The position numbers and the translations under genes are program-made. 64,000 bases of DNA from Dallia pectoralis (lineage: Eukaryota; Chordata; Actinopteri; Esociformes; Umbridae), in contig CM055754.1 in NCBI GenBank assembly GCA_029465975.1, positions 13,152,256 through 13,216,255 of the forward strand, written 5' to 3'. Below, piece by piece: positions 22,160 through 34,024 of this stretch (within the stretch, counting starts at the first letter, position 1; each line of letters opens with the position of its first letter). Under the pieces are notes generated by a model, which worked only from the letters and a program-made list of their open reading frames with translations, made no database searches and had not been told where the DNA came from.

Positions 22160-22775
22160 CTATGAGGTCAACCATAATGCTGATGTCGTCGGGGTGACCC
22201 CTGGTCTAGTCTATTTTTTCCTCTTGTGGGGATGAAGACATTTTGGTGGAATTTGGGAAAAACTGTTTTCGAGATGGAGTGGTTGAAATCCCCTGCAACA
22301 TTCATGGTGGCATCAGGATATGCCGTTTGTTGTTTGCTAATGGCAGCCTGCAGTTCTAAATGCCGTCTCAGCCATAACATCTAGTAGAATGTAGGCTGCA
22401 GTAACCAGAATGGAGGTGAACCTCTGGGGCAAAGAAAAGGGTCTTCAGATAATGATAAAATATTCAAGATTGGTAGAAGAGAGCTCATCTTGGCCGGACC
22501 CATTTATGCGGTCTGGTAAAAAAAATTAAAACGCCTTTGTTACGTGTGGCAGATTTTTCTGCATCTTAAAAATTCCGCCACAGGTTTTTTTATCAGGCAG
22601 CGAGACAGACTGTTGAATAATGAGCTGTATGGAGGCTGGGAGGGGACAGAAACTTGTGAAAAGTGTGTGGGTGCTGGCTGGCAGACATACACAGCTCTGC
22701 GACCGCTCCACGTTCTGCTGGTAGAAGACAAATCCTATAACCCGCCACTACTACCGGAGCCACAATAGGAACGCT
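22160..22775 (-). pseudogene. LINE A, 5' region and endonuclease
   Basis: The minus frame contains ISKQQTAYPDATMNVAGDFN, the endonuclease GDFN motif, then PTRGKNRLDQ, where the homology stops. It resumes at about 20973 with an LNHVY-type sequence, so the insertions lie within one codon stretch. Confidence 0.65.
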
Positions 22776-22779
22776 GATT

Positions 22780-24080
22780 TCAATGTAGCAACTGACACCA
22801 AAAAATTAGCAATCTAGCATGATGTATTAATTAACTGTCCATGCACTCTTTTGGCGGCCCTCTGTGAACCAACATCAACATATTTGGCATATTAGGTACA
22901 CGATTTGCTGTTTGGCTAATGGCATTGTTGAGCTGGTGGTGCCGTGGCAACTGAGCACTTCGGTCAGGAGGAGTCATTGTTTTCAAACAAACATTAGATT
23001 TTAGCATCCTTGTGTGATTACTGGTGTAAGTAACTCACAAACAGCTGACCACCAAGTTTCACACACTTCAGTATCTAGAGTTTACAAAGAATGGTGCAAT
23101 AAACAAAAACATCTAGCCAGATTTGTTCTTTTTGTAACATATTTGAATGCACTTCTAAGCACATCCATTGAAAATCGTAACTCAATTCAACAAATTACAC
23201 AAAACCCTTTATCAACCCTTTCATCATTTATTTATTGCCGTTATGATAAACAGAAATGCAATTTATGGAAAAGTTTGAACACCATCACATAAAGTTGGTA
23301 AAGAGTTGATATACTCTGCAAACAAAACAGGTGCAAATTATTCCAAAATCATTACGGTGTGATTTTGGAACATCCACCTTTTTATAAAGATAGGAATCTT
23401 AGTCTGGGCTGGTCTCAACCAAATATTGTAGTTGTGTGGGAACACATAATGCAAAGACGAAACAACCAGTCTGCGACCCTTAAAAGAAATATTATTGATG
23501 CCCAGTAATCTGGTTACTAAGCCCTTTCCAAGCAATTAGAAGTACATATTTCCAACTGTCCTATGTCTACATGCGAATTATATACTCCCTAATTTCCATA
23601 TGTTTTATCTAAAGAAAATCATATGCAATATGCTTCTACCGCCGGTGGTGTGTCCTTTCTGCGGAAACAAAAGATTATGGGAAGAGCGCACCCCTTTGGT
23701 CCATGCTGTTATAATATACGTTACATGAAGAAAATAAACCACATTTTTTCTCAGCAATGTTTTAATTCTGCCAGGTTGTGGTTTTGGTTACATCGATGAA
23801 CCATTTGGGAGCCATGTCTTTTTATTTGTCTCTTTATTTGAACCAAATTACATTAGGCAGCTCACTGAAATGACAGAAAGCCCATCGTTAATATGTTGAG
23901 CATCTCTGAAAGAATGTGTGAGCTCCACTGTTATGTTAATCTTGTGTGTCTGATTACAAATTGCTACATGTATTGCCTATCGCAGTCTTTGCTTTTAATT
24001 CATAGGAAATAGTAATTCTGATTAAACGAGGATTTATTGAGTAGCATTCTAATGCAATTTTCTTTTTTGTATTTATCTTT
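22780..24080. other. Probable fut9 intron, nothing recognisable
   Basis: AT-rich sequence without coding features. It ends in the t-rich tract and atag acceptor of the fut9 coding exon. Confidence 0.45.
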
Positions 24081-24092
24081 ATAGGCCAGAGT

Positions 24093-25190
24093 ATGCCATC
24101 AGCGCCCTTTCACAGAATTCTACGACCTTTTCTACTTGGCACCTTTCTACTGGGCTGTTTTGTGACTCTTTTTTTAATGTACTTTAAACCATCCACTAAC
24201 TGGCTATCAGGTCCTGTTGAGTCAACAGCATCCACAATTCATGTGAAAAATGTATTCTCTACCAAGGATGAGAAAAACCTGACCACTGTACTTGTCTGGC
24301 TTTGGCCCTTTGGACAGACCTATGACCTTGGTGTTTGCAGTTCTCTGTTCAACATTGAGGGTTGTTTCATCACTGCAGATCGGAACCTATATAATAAGTC
24401 AGATGGGGTTGTCATACATCACAGGGATATCTGTACTGACCTCTCCAACTTGCCAACCCTTCAGCGCCCCTCCTTCCAAAAGTGGATATGGATGAACCTG
24501 GAGTCACCGTCCCACTCCTCTCAACTACCTGGTATCGAAAACTTGTTCAATTTAACTCTGAATTATCGCCAGGATGCTGATATCGAAGTGCCTTATGGGT
24601 CTATTGTAACAGTCCAAGATCTAAAGGATTTTGTGCCACCAAGCAAAAGCAAGTTGATCTGCTGGATTGTCAGCAACTGGAACCCAGATCACGTGCGAGT
24701 AAAGTACTACAACGAGCTATACAAACACATTGAGGTTCATGCTTACGGACAAGCTTTTGGGGAGTACATTGCAGATCAAGACTACTTCCCTACCATTGGC
24801 AGTTGTAAATTCTACTTAGCATTTGAGAACTCTATTCACAAAGACTACATTACAGAGAAACTGTACAACCCACTCTCTGTAGGGACGGTTCCTGTGGTGT
24901 TAGGTCCGCCAAGACAGAACTACGAAAACTTTGTCCAGGGTGACGCCTTTATCCATGTGGATGACTTCACCTCACCCAAAGAGCTGGCTGACTATCTACT
25001 GCTTTTGGACAAGAATGAGGAATTGTACCTCAAGTACTTTGAGTGGCGGCAACATTTTCAGGTGAAAAAGGCATACTTCTGGGCCGAACACACATGCCTG
25101 GCTTGTGATTATCTCCGAAGACACAAGGAATACAAGGCATTCAAAAATCTTGATAAATGGTATTGGGGGGAGCACCTTGAAAGGCCATAA
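24093..25190 (+). CDS. fut9: fut9, alpha-1,3-fucosyltransferase 9 (complete coding sequence)
   Basis: This is a 365-residue GT10 fucosyltransferase in one exon. It transfers fucose from GDP-fucose to the GlcNAc of terminal N-acetyllactosamine in the Golgi, making Lewis x. The start ATG follows a splice acceptor (atag at 24081-24084) by eight bases, as in single-coding-exon FUT genes. Residues 12-31 form the type II membrane anchor. The N-terminal half has WPFGQTYDL and VVIHHRDI, and the C-terminal half has the GT10 signature FYLAFENSIHKDYITEKLYN (residues 240-259) followed by GTVPVVLGPPRQNYE. NLT at 62, NKS at 101 and NLT at 153 match the glycosylation sites I recall for human FUT9, whose length (359) is similar. 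A late CLACDYL motif is also conserved. No disruption is seen. Confidence 0.96.
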   Translation: MPSAPFHRILRPFLLGTFLLGCFVTLFLMYFKPSTNWLSGPVESTASTIHVKNVFSTKDEKNLTTVLVWLWPFGQTYDLGVCSSLFNIEGCFITADRNLYNKSDGVVIHHRDICTDLSNLPTLQRPSFQKWIWMNLESPSHSSQLPGIENLFNLTLNYRQDADIEVPYGSIVTVQDLKDFVPPSKSKLICWIVSNWNPDHVRVKYYNELYKHIEVHAYGQAFGEYIADQDYFPTIGSCKFYLAFENSIHKDYITEKLYNPLSVGTVPVVLGPPRQNYENFVQGDAFIHVDDFTSPKELADYLLLLDKNEELYLKYFEWRQHFQVKKAYFWAEHTCLACDYLRRHKEYKAFKNLDKWYWGEHLERP

Positions 25191-26755
25191 CATTGTTTTT
25201 GCTTTGTGGTTGTAGTCATTGTTGTTGAATATTTTCATTCATTAGGGATCTTAAAGATTGTCTCCAACATGTTTTTCATTGGTTACAGGGGCCCACAAAT
25301 TGTCTTATGGCCCAAGATTAACTGAGCCTTATTTAAAATACAGCATTCAGTAATGATTTGCATTATGTTATAGTCATTTGGCCATTTGCAAAGCATTTGT
25401 TTATGTATTCATATTTTATTGATTTTTATTTAATTTATGACAAGACCACATGTGCTGCTATAGTTTTTTAAGATGTTCTTTAACTGTTTTTTCGTTATGT
25501 CAGAATAAAGCTTGCATGCCACATCTTTCATATGGCATTATACAAGTAATGATTAGAAGTTGAAGAAATAGTTGTCTAAAAATATTTAAATAATATTTAT
25601 TGAATTGAGTAATTGTATGATAAGAACCCTCTGTTTTAGTGATACAGTCATCTATGCATTATTTCCAAAACTGAAAATGTGAAAGTAGTTACATTGTGTC
25701 ACCCACAGTAAAACCTAAATATGTGTATTTTCGAGAAATAAGCCTCTTGGCTAAGTCAACATTGTTGTATTTGCATTGTAAAACTGACACTCATCTTTAT
25801 TCATGTATGTATCATGTATGTAGGTGTGTCAGGTGAGTATATATAACTTACACTAATGGGGGATTTTATTGGGCATTATCATATCACATGAATTACAGGT
25901 GTATGAAACTGTCCATCATTTTTACACTTACATCTTCTAGTGGTACAATAATGAAAGCACAGATTTTATATGAATACTGATTCATATTGATAATATTTTC
26001 CTCTGTGGGATTGTGTATTTTCATCTAAAATATGCATTTTATTTTGTTATTTTGTTTTTAACACTACAAGCAGAATTGCTTGAATGATGTATACTGTATA
26101 AAAAACAATCTGCCCTCACATCCATGGTTTTACACAAATATAATTATTTGTTTTAGAGAATTATATTCTTAACTGAAAATTGAAATGGCTCAATCTTAAT
26201 GGGTCCTAACTTGGTTAATCTCCCCCCATATATTCTGTTACCTCTGACTTTTTTACTAAAATATTACATCTTACCGTCTTACTGTGTTTGTCAATTATGT
26301 ATTTTTTGGTGCTTTATTCAGATCATTGTGAACTCTTACTCACTACAATTTTCATGTCATGCATCCTATTTTCTTTGAACCTTTTCTGGAATACTCAAAT
26401 AACCAGCTCTCAGAAGCGTTTGCCATGGTCCTTTAATTGATAATACTTTATTTTAACTGTTTTTAAATCGTTAACGTTAAGACAATTTACTAAATGTCAA
26501 GTGGCAATACAATTGTACAATACAATGTAATTTTGCATGTATCTGAAACCATTATAAAAACAACAGTTAATGGCACTTGCCTAATATAAGGGGCAATATG
26601 TTGTTTTTTTGCATAATATTTCTGCAGTAATGAAGGAATAACAGTGTTTCAAAATATTTATTTACTGTAAATTATTTTTGGTGCGTACAAATGTGCATAC
26701 TGATATGCAGAAATTATCAAAGCACATTATAATTTTTTGTCAAATGAAAATACCA
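25191..26755 (+). other. fut9 3' UTR and downstream DNA
   Basis: An AATAAA at about 25504 ('gtcagaataaagc') is the best polyadenylation signal and gives a 3' UTR of roughly 330 bases. The rest is AT-rich with no gene or clear repeat. Confidence 0.5.
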
Positions 26756-26759
26756 TACT

Positions 26760-27133
26760 TGTGATCAGTGAGAACTTTTTCCTCACTCCAGGTGTTTTGA
26801 GTTGGTTCACTCCTTTCATTTAGTTTGCAGGTTAATCATGCACACCTGGTTTCAGTTGGGTGATTAGTTGGTCAGTTTAGTTCTGAGTGTGGTGGCACTT
26901 TGTTTTGCATTAATTGAAGTCACGTCCGTTGTGGTGAGTGTGAGTTTAGTAGCGTTGTTTGTTTTATGTAGAACTCGCTATTTAGGCGCATTTCCTTTTC
27001 AAACAATGTTACATGTTTCCAGCTTTTGTTGTTTAAGTGTTTGTTTCCATTTGTATTTGGAATAAATACCATGAACAATTACAAGGCTCTGCATTTGGCT
27101 TTCTTATATACTACACCATTAGAGATCATGACA
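26760..27133 (+). repeat. Solo-LTR-like sequence
   Basis: Ends in catgaca and carries 'ggaataaataccatg' and 'aaggctctgcatttggctt', as in the LTR at 55738-56118. The left end (tgtgatcag) is approximate and no target duplication could be matched. Confidence 0.55.
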
Positions 27134-28040
27134 AATTGACAATATATATATTGTTTTTATGGCAATCCCTGGTTGGACAAGTGTGTCAAACATAGCAGTC
27201 ACAAGTGTTAGGTATTTTTTTATAATGGCCATTTGGTTGAGTCTCTTGTCAATTTTCATTTAGAAAAAATAAAGACTGCCCATTATTAAATGAATTTTAC
27301 CTTGCTGGACTGTTAGTTTGAAAGTGAGCTGTAGTGAGCTGTAGTTTCTGAAATTTAGCGCTCCCACATGGAAAATCAATAAATCGATTAAATTGCTGAG
27401 GACGGCTGTCTAAAACAAGTCACAAGTATTTTGCTGTTGATCATTTTCTTAATTAGTCGCTGCGATATCAAGCCTAGTGACAATAACATATGAGTAGAGG
27501 CAAAGGATATATAGTTACCTAACATAAATGTCTTAATTTACCCAAATAATAATCATAACTCAGTTAATATTTTTTGTGGCTAACCTGTGATATTAACAAA
27601 GCAATAAGCCATGATATATCATTATTATGAGATGTTTTTATGCAAGATGCATCAAGTTGGACACAACACTTTGTCGTGATATTGGAACTATATCACAAGC
27701 CACTGAGTTGGCGTATTGCGCTTATGAGTTACCAACTACATTTGACGTTTTATATAAGACCGTATACCACAGGTATGAAATCACTTCACTTTTTATTGCT
27801 CAGTCAGCCAATCAGCATTCAGGTGTAAATTCACCCAGTATAAAACCTGTGCTATATGATGGATTTGAACAGTTCAAACACAATGTCAATCAACACTTTA
27901 GTTGATTGTTGACCACATTAATCAAACTATTAATTATTAATGCATGAATTGTTAGTGAATTCATGAACTATATTTGTGTTTAAAGTAATTGTACCTTTTT
28001 GGCAGAAGAGAAACATTGTATGCCCTTGTTAACTAAATTA
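27134..28040. other. Repeat-derived non-coding stretch
   Basis: Contains 'gaccgtataccacaggtatg' and 'gccaatcagcattcaggt', segments of a MITE I associate with salmonid and pike genomes. The 92-codon open frame at 27627-27905 lies across it and is not a credible gene. Confidence 0.4.
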
Positions 28041-28041
28041 T

Positions 28042-28471
28042 TGTTACGACTCCTAGTCCAAGTAGGACATCTAGTGGGATAAGAGGGGTGGAGCACATTT
28101 CTGTTATTTACCACTGGGTTTGTCATGCAGCTGAACTGTGTAAAGTCTAATGAGAGTTTCACAGCTGTTTGGATTTTGGGTGATTATGTTTGTTACTTAG
28201 GTCAATGGGTCTTGGGGCACGGTGTGTATAATTGAATGTGTCTATGCCTCATGTCACTGTTTGTAATATTTAGGTGAGTGTTGTTTTGTAGAAGATTGTT
28301 GCTGTTTTTTAAACGTTTAGTAAATCGCTACATTGCGCAATTTAATTTAAAACCAGTATATTGTTTCACTGTTCTCGATTTATTTTATGTTAATTGAAAT
28401 GAAACTGTGTGGAACGGATATGGACGCTCTACGCCTGGCTTCCTCTGCACTAGACCTCCGTTAACGTAACA
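28042..28471 (+). repeat. 5' LTR of a degraded LTR element
   Basis: Begins tgttacgac and ends cgtaaca, 430 bp. It is followed directly by the gag-like segment, so it is a 5' LTR. No matching 3' LTR is found downstream. Confidence 0.65.
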
Positions 28472-28790
28472 GAACAATCCACCATCAAAATGGAAGGCCT
28501 GCAAAGCTTGGCGTTGGGAGTTCTCCTCAGGGATTGGACTGATCGCTCCGGGGAGAGAATCTCCAAATGTCGCCCCACGGAGCAGTAGGACCGGTTTAAA
28601 CCAAAGACTCCTGAAGAAGAGTACAGGCGTCTCCGCGCTTATTTTGGCTATGAACCACCAATGCGGCTATCAGGGCCAGTTAATTCTTGTCCGCGGTCCT
28701 TCCATAGAGGAGGGGGGGAGCTAACGGGTTGTTCAGGGAGGACTGCGGAGAGACCCTACCATCTTGTTAATTTATCAGAGACCTTTTATC
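28472..28790 (+). pseudogene. Gag-like segment related to the 3.8-4.6 kb element
   Basis: An ATG at 28490 opens MEGLQSLALGVLLRDW; after a stop it continues TPEEEYRRLRAYFGYEPPMR and GGELTGCSGRTAER. The PPMR.SG and ELTGCSGRT.ER blocks match the LTR element at 2513-5039, but without the 36-bp repeats. It breaks off before any pol sequence. Confidence 0.6.
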
Positions 28791-28853
28791 ATTTGGTAAA
28801 TATGTGACTCATTGTGCTAATGGCTGTATACATTGAAGTTATTGTCTGTTGTT

Positions 28854-29430
28854 CAGGGGTCCGTTTCAAGAAGCAGGTTTAAACCTCAGAGTCAGTCACT
28901 ATGGTAATTGAGCCTGTGAACCTAACCTGGTCGGAAGCAGGTTCTCTTCAATAAACCTCGAGTTTCTCTCAGTCTCCTCCCTATGACACAGCGATCTTTA
29001 ATTTACTCATTAATTCAGTCTGTATCAGGTGCATTTTAACAGAGTGTTGTCATCTGCATAAATAAAATAGTTTTATTAACTCAGGTAACGCTATAGATAA
29101 GTTTTTTCTCGAACATGGCATGTCCTTTTGTTACAGGACCCTGTAGATGAAGATGTATTACTTCACAGGGAGTTAAACATATGTCGGAAGATGATATTGA
29201 GGAAACCCGACTAGATGTATTTTAATTTCCAGATAACTTCCTATCTGAGTGGTATAATTTTTCGATATGTTCCTAACCTTATCCATCCTCATATCACTAA
29301 TGTAACCCATTGTGGACATGCTCTTACATCCGAGCAGATTACTTGTGTCGCATTACGTTTTTTGCAAATGTCAGTTTCAGGATTGCCGGTGAATAATGGA
29401 AAACCCTTTACAGTGAATAGTTATTAATTA
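28854..29430 (+). pseudogene. PIF/Harbinger transposase relic
   Basis: A terminus-like 'caggggtccgtttcaagaag' is followed by a frame reading IIFRYVPNLIHPHITNVTHC and GHALTSEQITCVALRFLQMS, the N-terminal part of a Harbinger transposase. The rest is missing. Confidence 0.65.
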
Positions 29431-29608
29431 TAATTCGGTTAATGACATGGTGCTGCAAGATCAGAATGCACCTTATAGCAGTACAGGGGTGGAACTTGGT
29501 ATCTAACATTACCTGCATCAAACAGAAGATTGTTTTCGGAATACTAATGAGGAAGAACCACCTCTTTAAGTATCTTCAAAACACACCATTAAGCTACACA
29601 GAATAGTA

Positions 29609-29905
29609 CTATTCAAAGTTGTAAAAGCTTCGGTTCAGCTTTAGCAGAAGCTGATATTCAAAATTGCTAGAGTCCATCCTGGCTCTCCTGGGGCGAAACA
29701 AAAGTCCCGCCGTACTAAACCGCCTCTTACACACTGCTGAGGCAGGAAGGTGTGTGTTTAAACTGATGTACAATTTGCAGATTAAGGGAATGGTCTTCAG
29801 CAGACTTGTGTGGTCTGCACTGCATGCCAAATATCCCTCAAGTTCCTTGGAGCTTTCTCGTGCGTTTGACTTGATGGATGAGGAAAAAGTCATCATCATC
29901 AGAAG
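29609..29905 (-). pseudogene. hAT transposase C-terminal fragment
   Basis: The minus frame reads ARESSKELEGYLACSADHTS, ISLNTHLPASAVCKRRFSTA and LLFRPRRARMDSSNFEYQLL, then KLN. This is the hAT C-terminal dimerisation domain. It stays open for about 100 codons and then runs into the 19-bp satellite at its N-terminal side. Confidence 0.82.
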
Positions 29906-29981
29906 AGCTGGCATGATGCAAAATACTGAGAGGATGCAAGGGCTCCATCTCCAGATTGAGTCCAGTCCTAAAAGACAATGC

Positions 29982-30343
29982 ATATACCATACACATTCAG
30001 ATATGCCATACACATTCAGATATGCCATACACATTCAGATATGCCATACACATTCAGATATGCCATACACATTCAGATATGCCATACACATTCAGATATG
30101 CCATACACATTCAGATATGCCATACACATTCAGATATGCCATACACATTCAGATATGCCATACACATTCAGATATGCCATACACATTCAGATATGCCATA
30201 CACATTCAGATATGCCATACACATTCAGATATGCCATACAAATTCAGATATGCCATACACATTCAGATATACCATACACATTCAGATATACCATACACAT
30301 TCAGATATACCATACACATTCAGATATACCATACACATTCAGA
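29982..30343. repeat. 19-bp tandem repeat, about 19 copies
   Basis: Near-identical units of 'atatgccatacacattcag'; the last five or so read 'atatacc'. Because 19 is not divisible by three, each plus frame cycles through all phases every 57 bases and still meets no stop, giving long spurious frames. Confidence 0.95.
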
Positions 30344-30344
30344 A

Positions 30345-30783
30345 ATTGAAGTTCTGTTCTTAACTGTAATGTCATTTGGTATATAGCCATGATATCATTC
30401 TACACAGTTAACCAACATAACCCTTCCACCTCAGGGATGCAACACAAACTGTATTGTATTTGTACTGACCAAGTCCTAAACCAAGTCTAGTACTGGTTGC
30501 CGATAGAGCGGATTTAGTTCAGACGTGTGTCCATGCAGTCTTCCACCAATCAAACGGAGATTTCAGGTTAGTTTGTCTTGCACGTTTATTTTCCTATATA
30601 AATTATACAACGGCAAAGGCTTAACTTATTGTACATAATCAAAACAAAAACTCTAATTGCTAAGCACAAGGCACAAGCACAGTGGCTCAAGCACAGGCAC
30701 AATCGAAAACTGTTTGCTTCCCAATCAGCAACACCTGTGTTTCGGTTTAGGTTAAATGATCTACCCAGTCTGATCTCAGATCC
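30345..30783. other. Non-coding stretch
   Basis: No gene found. It has a run of short 'aagcacaggcac' repeats near 30660-30700. Confidence 0.35.
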
Positions 30784-31889
30784 TACGGTGGCCCACAGGT
30801 GCACAACACAACAACATTAGCAAAGCAAATCAAAGTTAAAAACAACAACGACATTAACAAAAAGCACAACGACAATTAACAAAAACAGAAATACATTAAC
30901 CAAAAACATAACTACATTAACAAAACCACATCGACATTAATAAAAGCACAACGACATTAACAAAAAGCACAACGACATTAACAAAAACGACATTAACAAA
31001 AACACAACGACATTAACTAAAAACGACATTAACAAAATGCACATCGACATTAACAAAAGCACAACGACATTAACCAAAAAGCACAACGACATTAACAAAA
31101 GCACAACGACATTAACAAAAGCACAATGACATTAACAAAAACGACATTAACAAAAGCACAACGACATTAACAAAAACGACATTAACAAACCGGAAGTGCT
31201 CCAGACCACTTGGGGGAGTCTTAAATGAGGTGTTATTTATGATCGAATAAGACGGTTGCATTAAACACAAAGAAGAAGATGAAGAAGACAGTAATTTTAC
31301 GTAAAATTATAATTAAATATTTTAAAACCAACTTACATTGATGAATAAAATGTGCGTTGCTTTTAAAGAGGATTTCAAATTGACCTGCTAGCAACAACAA
31401 GTTGTTATTTTGGTGGAGAGCCATCCAATTCCACTTTCCACTCCCCCTAGTGGTCTGGAGCACTTCCAGTTTGTTAATGTCGTTTTTGTTAATGTCGTTG
31501 TGTTTTTGTTAATGTCGTTTTTGTTAATGTCGTTGTGCTTTTGTTAATGTCGATGTGCTTTTGTTAATGTCGTTTTTGTTAATGTCGTTGTGTTTTTGTT
31601 AATGTCATTTTTGTTAATGTCATTTTTGTTAATGTCGTTGTGCTTTTGTTAATGTCGTTTTTGTTAATGTCGTTGTGTTTTTGTTAATGTCGTTTTTGTT
31701 AATGTCGTTTTTGTTAATGTCGTTGTGCTTTTATTAATGTCGATGTGGTTTTGTTAATGTAGTTATGTTTTTGGTTAATGTATTTCTGTTTTTGTTAATG
31801 TCGTTGTGCTTTTTGTTAATGTCGTTGTGCTTTTGAACTTTGATTTGCTTTGCTAATGTTGTTGTGTTGTGCACCCGTGGGCCACCGTA
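30784..31889. mobile_element. 1.1-kb fold-back (long inverted repeat) element
   Basis: The left end 'cggtggcccacaggtgcac' is the near-exact reverse complement of the right end 'gtgcacccgtgggccaccg', each bordered by ta. The arms (about 400 bases each) consist of irregular tandem repeats of 'acattaacaaaagcacaacg' on the left and its complement on the right. The unique core at 31190-31472 is itself bordered by inverted 'ggaagtgctccagaccact' copies. There is no transposase. This is a fold-back type DNA transposon, probably with a TA target duplication. Confidence 0.85.
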
Positions 31890-32695
31890 CAGATCAGCTG
31901 AGTAACAAAACACATACAGCCCCTAGTGGCACAGAACAAAACTGCATTGTATTTAACAAAGTGAATATGGCTCATACAGTTGTAGAACACAACTTTTTAA
32001 CCTTTCCCAGTTCCATTATTGTGTGTGTTAATCTACTACATAGGTTATATTTATTTAATATTTTAATCATTCTCTAAATGTTCATTACCTTTAATAAGAG
32101 GAATGGACATTGGTATTTCACTGTGGCAAACCTGACTAGGCTTCTTTTCTTAGTCTACCCCCGACCGTATCATGCTGGAAGAACTAGCTAAGCTCACTAG
32201 CTTGCTTTTCTCCTGCATCCAGCTTACAGTGTTAATCACAATACACAAGTCTGCCACCGTTAGCAATCAATATCTATTAGCTAACCTAACCTGACTAACG
32301 TTAACTAGCTGTATACGAGTTAAAATATGAAATCACCTCACTTGGCTTACTATAGTAACAACATTTAAGTCAACTCACCTCAATATGTTTTCACAGATTT
32401 GAGGGTGAAGTTTTAAATGCTGAAATTTCATTTACCCGTGGTAGGCAAAGAAGGCATTTCATCCGAAACGAATCTCCCTTGACTTCCGTAAATTCGATTA
32501 AAATTCTTAAGATATGGCCATGGGTGAGCCCTGTGATCCCTGTCATGAACGTTGGGATCATTGCACCTATTTCTGGGGTGAGTGCGCTCATCTCACACTT
32601 TGACTTCGAAATGACAAACTGGTTGATGTACGTGAGCTGGCAAAGAGGTTGCGCATTATTTTTTACTAAAGAAAACCATGATTTTTAAGCCAGTG
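31890..32695. other. Unassigned stretch
   Basis: Short frames on both strands near 32.4-32.7 kb resemble no family I know. The segment precedes a hAT-type end and may be the interior of that element. Confidence 0.3.
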
Positions 32696-32699
32696 TAAT

Positions 32700-32883
32700 A
32701 AATACTTGCAGGGATCTTGCGGAAAATGTATCGGAGTAAAAAGTAAACTTTGTCTTTAATAATGTAGTGGAGTAAGAGTGAAAGTAAATGTAAATACAAC
32801 TTACTCAAGTAAAGTACAGATCCCCGAAAAAAATACTTAAGTAAAGTAGCAAAGTATTTTTACTTTGTTACTTACCACCACTG
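32700..32883. mobile_element. hAT-type transposon end
   Basis: Repetitive 'aagtaaagtac/acttaagtaaagtagc' sequence ends in 'gttacttaccaccactg', the complement of a CAGTGGTGG hAT terminus. No left end was found. Confidence 0.55.
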
Positions 32884-33655
32884 GCGTCAATACCATTCCA
32901 CCAGTTTTTACCAGTAATAATATAATACTCGTGATTAAATATGAGCATGGGTGTGTATTTCAGGCCAGTGTGTAGTTTGTTCTAACAGAGTGTAAAAAAT
33001 GTAAATTCCCAAAATACATTTTAAGTATAAATTAAAATTATTGAGTAAATAAAAAATCTAATGAAAACACTATATTGGAACTTTGCGTTGACCCGAGCAG
33101 CAATTTTTTTCTAAATACGTGTTCATAGTCGCTGTAAGCCTGCATCAGTATTTCAAGCTCTATTGGGGTGACGTATGCGGTATTAATGCTGGTTGCCATG
33201 GTGAATCGTAGTATCGCGGCTCCATTCATGCTACCTTTTTATAGCGGCGGTGCACGCGCGTAACTCTGTGTGAACCTACACTGAGTTGATTGAACAAACT
33301 CAATTACGCTGTTCTGAAACCTGGAGGCTTAGAAAGGGAAACCTCAAGGTGTGGAAGGTCCAGCCATGCTCTCCACCACCTTCCAGAGACCTCTCCAGGC
33401 TGATTTGCCAACCGCTTTGGAGGCCACTGATCCTGCTAGCCCTCTGACTGCCCTCATAGCCCCCCCCCCCCCATTGAAATAAGTTTGGGGAGGTTACTTT
33501 CGCTGTTGACCTCACTTTTCCTGTAGGTGACGGTAGGGGTATTTCTCCTCATAACAAATATCTAAATTATTTGATATAGTCAAGCACTGCTGTGTCCAAA
33601 CCTGGTTGATCATTCTGTCACAGTGCTTTTGGTGCTGGAAGGAAGACGCAGGCAC
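32884..33655. other. Non-coding stretch with a C13 run
   Basis: No gene found. A homopolymer of cytosines lies near 33460. Confidence 0.35.
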
Positions 33656-34024
33656 TGTCACGTAACATTGGGTGTAGTGCAGGTAGCCAGGTTCAGAGCC
33701 AAGGTAATCAGTTTAACAAGGTTTATTGTGGATAAAAACAACACAAAAAATACCGAGAACGGCGAAAAAGCTAACTGGCTAACTGAAAGAAACAATGCGC
33801 ATATCGCGTCTTACATAAATTAACCACAGCAAATATACAAACACAAACACTCACCTCTAATAAAACGTGTAACATGGAACAATGCTGAGCAAAGTGGTAA
33901 CTTGCTAGCAACCCTTTATAGCCCAACTAATGACTAACAGAAACCACCTGTGATCAGTAAAAAATGTGACCTGTGCACCACCAATAGCGTACCATGCTGC
34001 AACAAAACCTCACGACTCGTGACT
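33656..34024 (-). repeat. Diverged LTR of the 2.5-kb element's family
   Basis: Begins tgtcacg and ends cgtgact. On the minus strand it has 'gggctataaagggttgc' and 'cacaataaacctt', the same layout as the LTRs at 4663-5039 and 35987-36379. Flanks do not match. Confidence 0.65.

Noticed and set aside
24093..25190. fut4/fut7-type assignment
   Set aside because: The 'HHRDI' segment, glycosylation site positions and length fit FUT9, as does the adjacent manea.
27627..27905. 92-codon frame as a small gene
   Set aside because: It overlaps a recognisable MITE ('gaccgtataccacaggtatg') and has no similarity or splice context.
29664..30386. Frames of 123-240 codons with repeated 'YAIHIQICHTHSDMPYTFR' type sequence
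   Set aside because: Produced by the 19-bp satellite. All three plus frames are open simultaneously, which is not protein-like.
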